From IMG/VR virus record IMGVR_UViG_3300021956_000039, positions 1 through 35,971 of that record: DNA of 35,971 bases; one strand, given 5' to 3'. A program made the translations under genes and the position numbers. Within the stretch, counting starts at the first letter, position 1; every line of letters begins with the position of its first letter. Below are positions 34,620-35,971 of this stretch, in pieces. Under the pieces are notes generated by a model. The model had not been told where the DNA came from and ran no database searches. It was given only the letters and a program-made list of their open reading frames with translations. The stretch comes from a virus.

Positions 34620-34781
34620 TTATTCTACTGCATCTTTCTTTGGATTAGTTGAAACCAACTCCATATCAACTGTTTTCGCGCTGTGTTTTGTAGGATTAGA
34701 ACAGGTCGGCGGATAAGCCGCGCTAATCGTCCCTGTTTTAAGCCCGCATAACGGACACTTCCAGTTGTAAGGCATCTTCAT
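34620..34781 (-). CDS. Zinc-site protein, 53 aa
   Basis: Begins MKMPYNWKCPLCGLKTGTIS; C9/C12 with C27. Start shares one base with the upstream stop (TAATG), with GGAGGAG before it. Probably a small zinc ribbon. Confidence 0.72.
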   Translation of the reverse strand: MKMPYNWKCPLCGLKTGTISAAYPPTCSNPTKHSAKTVDMELVSTNPKKDAVE

Positions 34782-35029
34782 TACCAATCTCCTCCCATGT
34801 GGTACAGCCCGCCCATTCCCGAGATTGCCATTAGCATGTAATCCTGGTCTGATAAACCATTCTTACAAATCTCGCAAATAGTTGAGCCATCTTGAAACGA
34901 GTACATTACAGGATGCGGAAGGCAGCATGTGTCACATTCTGTTGCCGCGCCCTGCGTAACTGTAACCGTATACGTTCCTAGGGTTGTTTGATTGTTTTTT
35001 GGATTGGACCGTTTTTTACCGAAGGCCAT
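34781..35029 (-). CDS. Zinc-site protein, 82 aa
   Basis: Begins MAFGKKRSNPKNNQTTLGTY; C32/C35/C36 (CDTCC) and C52/C55 (CEIC). Ends with a glycine/methionine stretch (MAISGMGGLYHMGGDW). Overlaps the previous gene's 3' end by 52 bases. AAGGAG lies 12 bases before the ATG. Confidence 0.7.
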   Translation of the reverse strand: MAFGKKRSNPKNNQTTLGTYTVTVTQGAATECDTCCLPHPVMYSFQDGSTICEICKNGLSDQDYMLMAISGMGGLYHMGGDW

Positions 35030-35313
35030 ATTTTATTATAACTCCTTACGAATTGTGATGGTGTTGGCATATAGAGGAACTTGGCAAAGGCTGACACTCG
35101 CTTTGAGAGTCCTGCCGCTGGCATGTAAACCACACCGATGAGGGCAATGCCCATAATCAGTGGCTGTCCCGCTACTGCAAAGCACGCTGTTGTCCAGACC
35201 AAAAGTATCCATCTCATAAAGGCTCCCAAGTCTGTATGAAACCAGGCGTGGTACCTTTTGAGTAGGTATGGGCTGTTGATTGAATTGATGATTGCTTCAT
35301 CCAATTTATTCAT
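34978..35313 (-). CDS. Membrane protein, 111 aa
   Basis: MNKLDEAIINSINSPYLLKR start has AGGAG upstream. Two hydrophobic segments (MRWILLVWTTACFAVAG, LIMGIALIGVVYMPAAG) give a helical hairpin; basic C-terminus. Promoter 35342-35370 (TTGTGA-N17-TACGCT). Unknown. Confidence 0.72.
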   Translation of the reverse strand: MNKLDEAIINSINSPYLLKRYHAWFHTDLGAFMRWILLVWTTACFAVAGQPLIMGIALIGVVYMPAAGLSKRVSAFAKFLYMPTPSQFVRSYNKIWPSVKNGPIQKTIKQP

Positions 35314-35389
35314 TGTGCTCCTATGTATTGTGTTGTCTTCAAGCGTACACGTTCGCACGCCATCTCACAACCTCTATGTCTGTAATATA

Positions 35390-35548
35390 TCAGCGGTTAT
35401 TGTATGACTCGCTAAAATTATTCCAGTTCTCTTCGTTGGCAGCGTCGTAGTTCATCTTCCGACACCATTGAAAGTACTCCCGCATCTTCGCGTTCATATA
35501 AGCACGCTCTTCTGGGGTACTAGCAAATTTAATTATCATTGGTTCCAT
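35390..35548 (-). CDS. Small helical protein, 52 aa
   Basis: MEPMIIKFASTPEERAYMNA start has the strong site AAAGGAGGTG. Ends NNFSESYNNR. Promoter 35580-35608 (TTGGGA-N17-TATAAT). Unknown. Confidence 0.72.
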   Translation of the reverse strand: MEPMIIKFASTPEERAYMNAKMREYFQWCRKMNYDAANEENWNNFSESYNNR

Positions 35549-35698
35549 TGGTTTCACCTCCTTTATTCGGTTACTACTAATTATAGCAGGTCGCGCGCAC
35601 ATTCCCAACATTGTTTCTGATATTCTTCTGATATATCACGGTACTATTATATTAAAATAATGGGGTCTGCCCACCGTACGGAGACTTCCCCTGCCCGA

Positions 35699-35732
35699 GA
35701 AAATGGTGTTCCAGCCAGACAGGTTTTATTTT
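35699..35732. repeat. 34-bp element copy 7
   Basis: GAAAATGG, 14 bases (TGTTCCAGCCAGAC), AGGTTTTATTTT, then GGTTTTAATGAGCC. TGATATATCA at 35629-35638. Tandem with copy 8, 73 bp apart. Confidence 0.85.
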
Positions 35733-35771
35733 GCTTTAATTGGTTTTAATGAGCCTGCCTCGGCCCGCGGA

Positions 35772-35805
35772 GAAAATGGTGTTCCAGCGACTCAGGTTTT
35801 ATTTT
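35772..35805. repeat. 34-bp element copy 8
   Basis: GAAAATGG, 14 bases (TGTTCCAGCGACTC), AGGTTTTATTTT, then CCGTTTTATTGGGC, which overlaps the stop codon of the gene at 35821. Confidence 0.85.
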
Positions 35806-35820
35806 TGCTTTAATTCCGTT

Positions 35821-35971
35821 TTATTGGGCTGGCTTTGTCTCTGGTGCAGGCCGCGCGTCATTGCGATAAAAGCCCGACCCCTTCAATACTGTCCCAACCC
35901 CCACATAAGTCTTGCGTACGGGGCTTAGAACGCGTGTGACGGGGTGTGGCAACTCAGTATGGGAGGGCTCC
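35821..35971 (-). CDS. FmdB-like zinc-ribbon protein, C-terminal part (cut by window edge)
   Basis: Open from the right edge to TAA at 35821. The visible C-terminus includes VTRVLSPVRKTYVGVGTVLKGSGFYRNDAR, close to the 'V...GV.FKGSGFY..D.R' end of FmdB-family zinc ribbons, whose two CxxC pairs would lie beyond the edge. Small regulatory-type proteins in bacteria and actinophages. The family call rests on the tail only. Confidence 0.7.
   Translation of the reverse strand, partial: EPSHTELPHPVTRVLSPVRKTYVGVGTVLKGSGFYRNDARPAPETKPAQ

Overview
The window looks like part of a tailed bacteriophage (or prophage) genome from an actinobacterial host. Phage hallmarks are an HK97-type portal (cut by the left edge), large and small terminase subunits, an HNH nuclease beside the terminase and a lysin-like protein. 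The actinobacterial host is inferred from a WhiB protein (29761-30120), from several leaderless genes, and from the lack of U-tracts after many hairpins. No tRNA, integrase, CRISPR array or insertion sequence was seen. Host genus cannot be fixed from sequence alone; base composition is only moderate in GC, AT-richer on the left.

Layout. (1) 1-7964, minus strand: a tight, overlapping late/packaging operon read right to left: HTH protein, small conserved protein, TerS, TerL, HNH, lysin, several unknowns, RecB/Cas4-like nuclease, nucleotide-modification-associated protein, SSB, membrane protein, portal. (2) 8146-8349 minus and 8444-9973 plus: divergent pair; the plus side is a six-gene translationally coupled operon. 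(3) About 10.0-25.8 kb: a very unusual zone of small genes, mostly minus strand, most with a private promoter of the form TTGCAA-N17-TATAAT, separated by long non-coding stretches packed with repeated palindromes, DnaA boxes and hairpins. A few plus-strand genes here appear leaderless. (4) 25.8-35.97 kb: denser minus-strand accessory genes in short overlapping operons (Api92-like protein, DUF932 protein, WhiB, many zinc-knuckle proteins, a HAD-like protein, and the end of an FmdB-like zinc-ribbon gene at the right edge).

The most striking unexplained signal is a 34-bp element found eight times, always intergenic: GAAAATGG, exactly 14 bases, then AGGTTTTATTTT. It is bordered by other repeated palindromes (TGATATATCA, paired TTAGG-N4-CCTAA, AACCTC..GAGGGTT) in a fixed order, and twice lies beside clusters of DnaA boxes, so it may belong to a replication, segregation or transcription-control system of this phage. 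A second signal is a recurrent nested module in which a GC-rich hairpin, with arms differing from copy to copy, holds the -35 hexamer TTGCAA in its loop. Several promoters lead to no gene and probably make small RNAs; the best candidates are at 25131-25205 and 23444-23560.

All product names are from reading the translations; no database search was possible.
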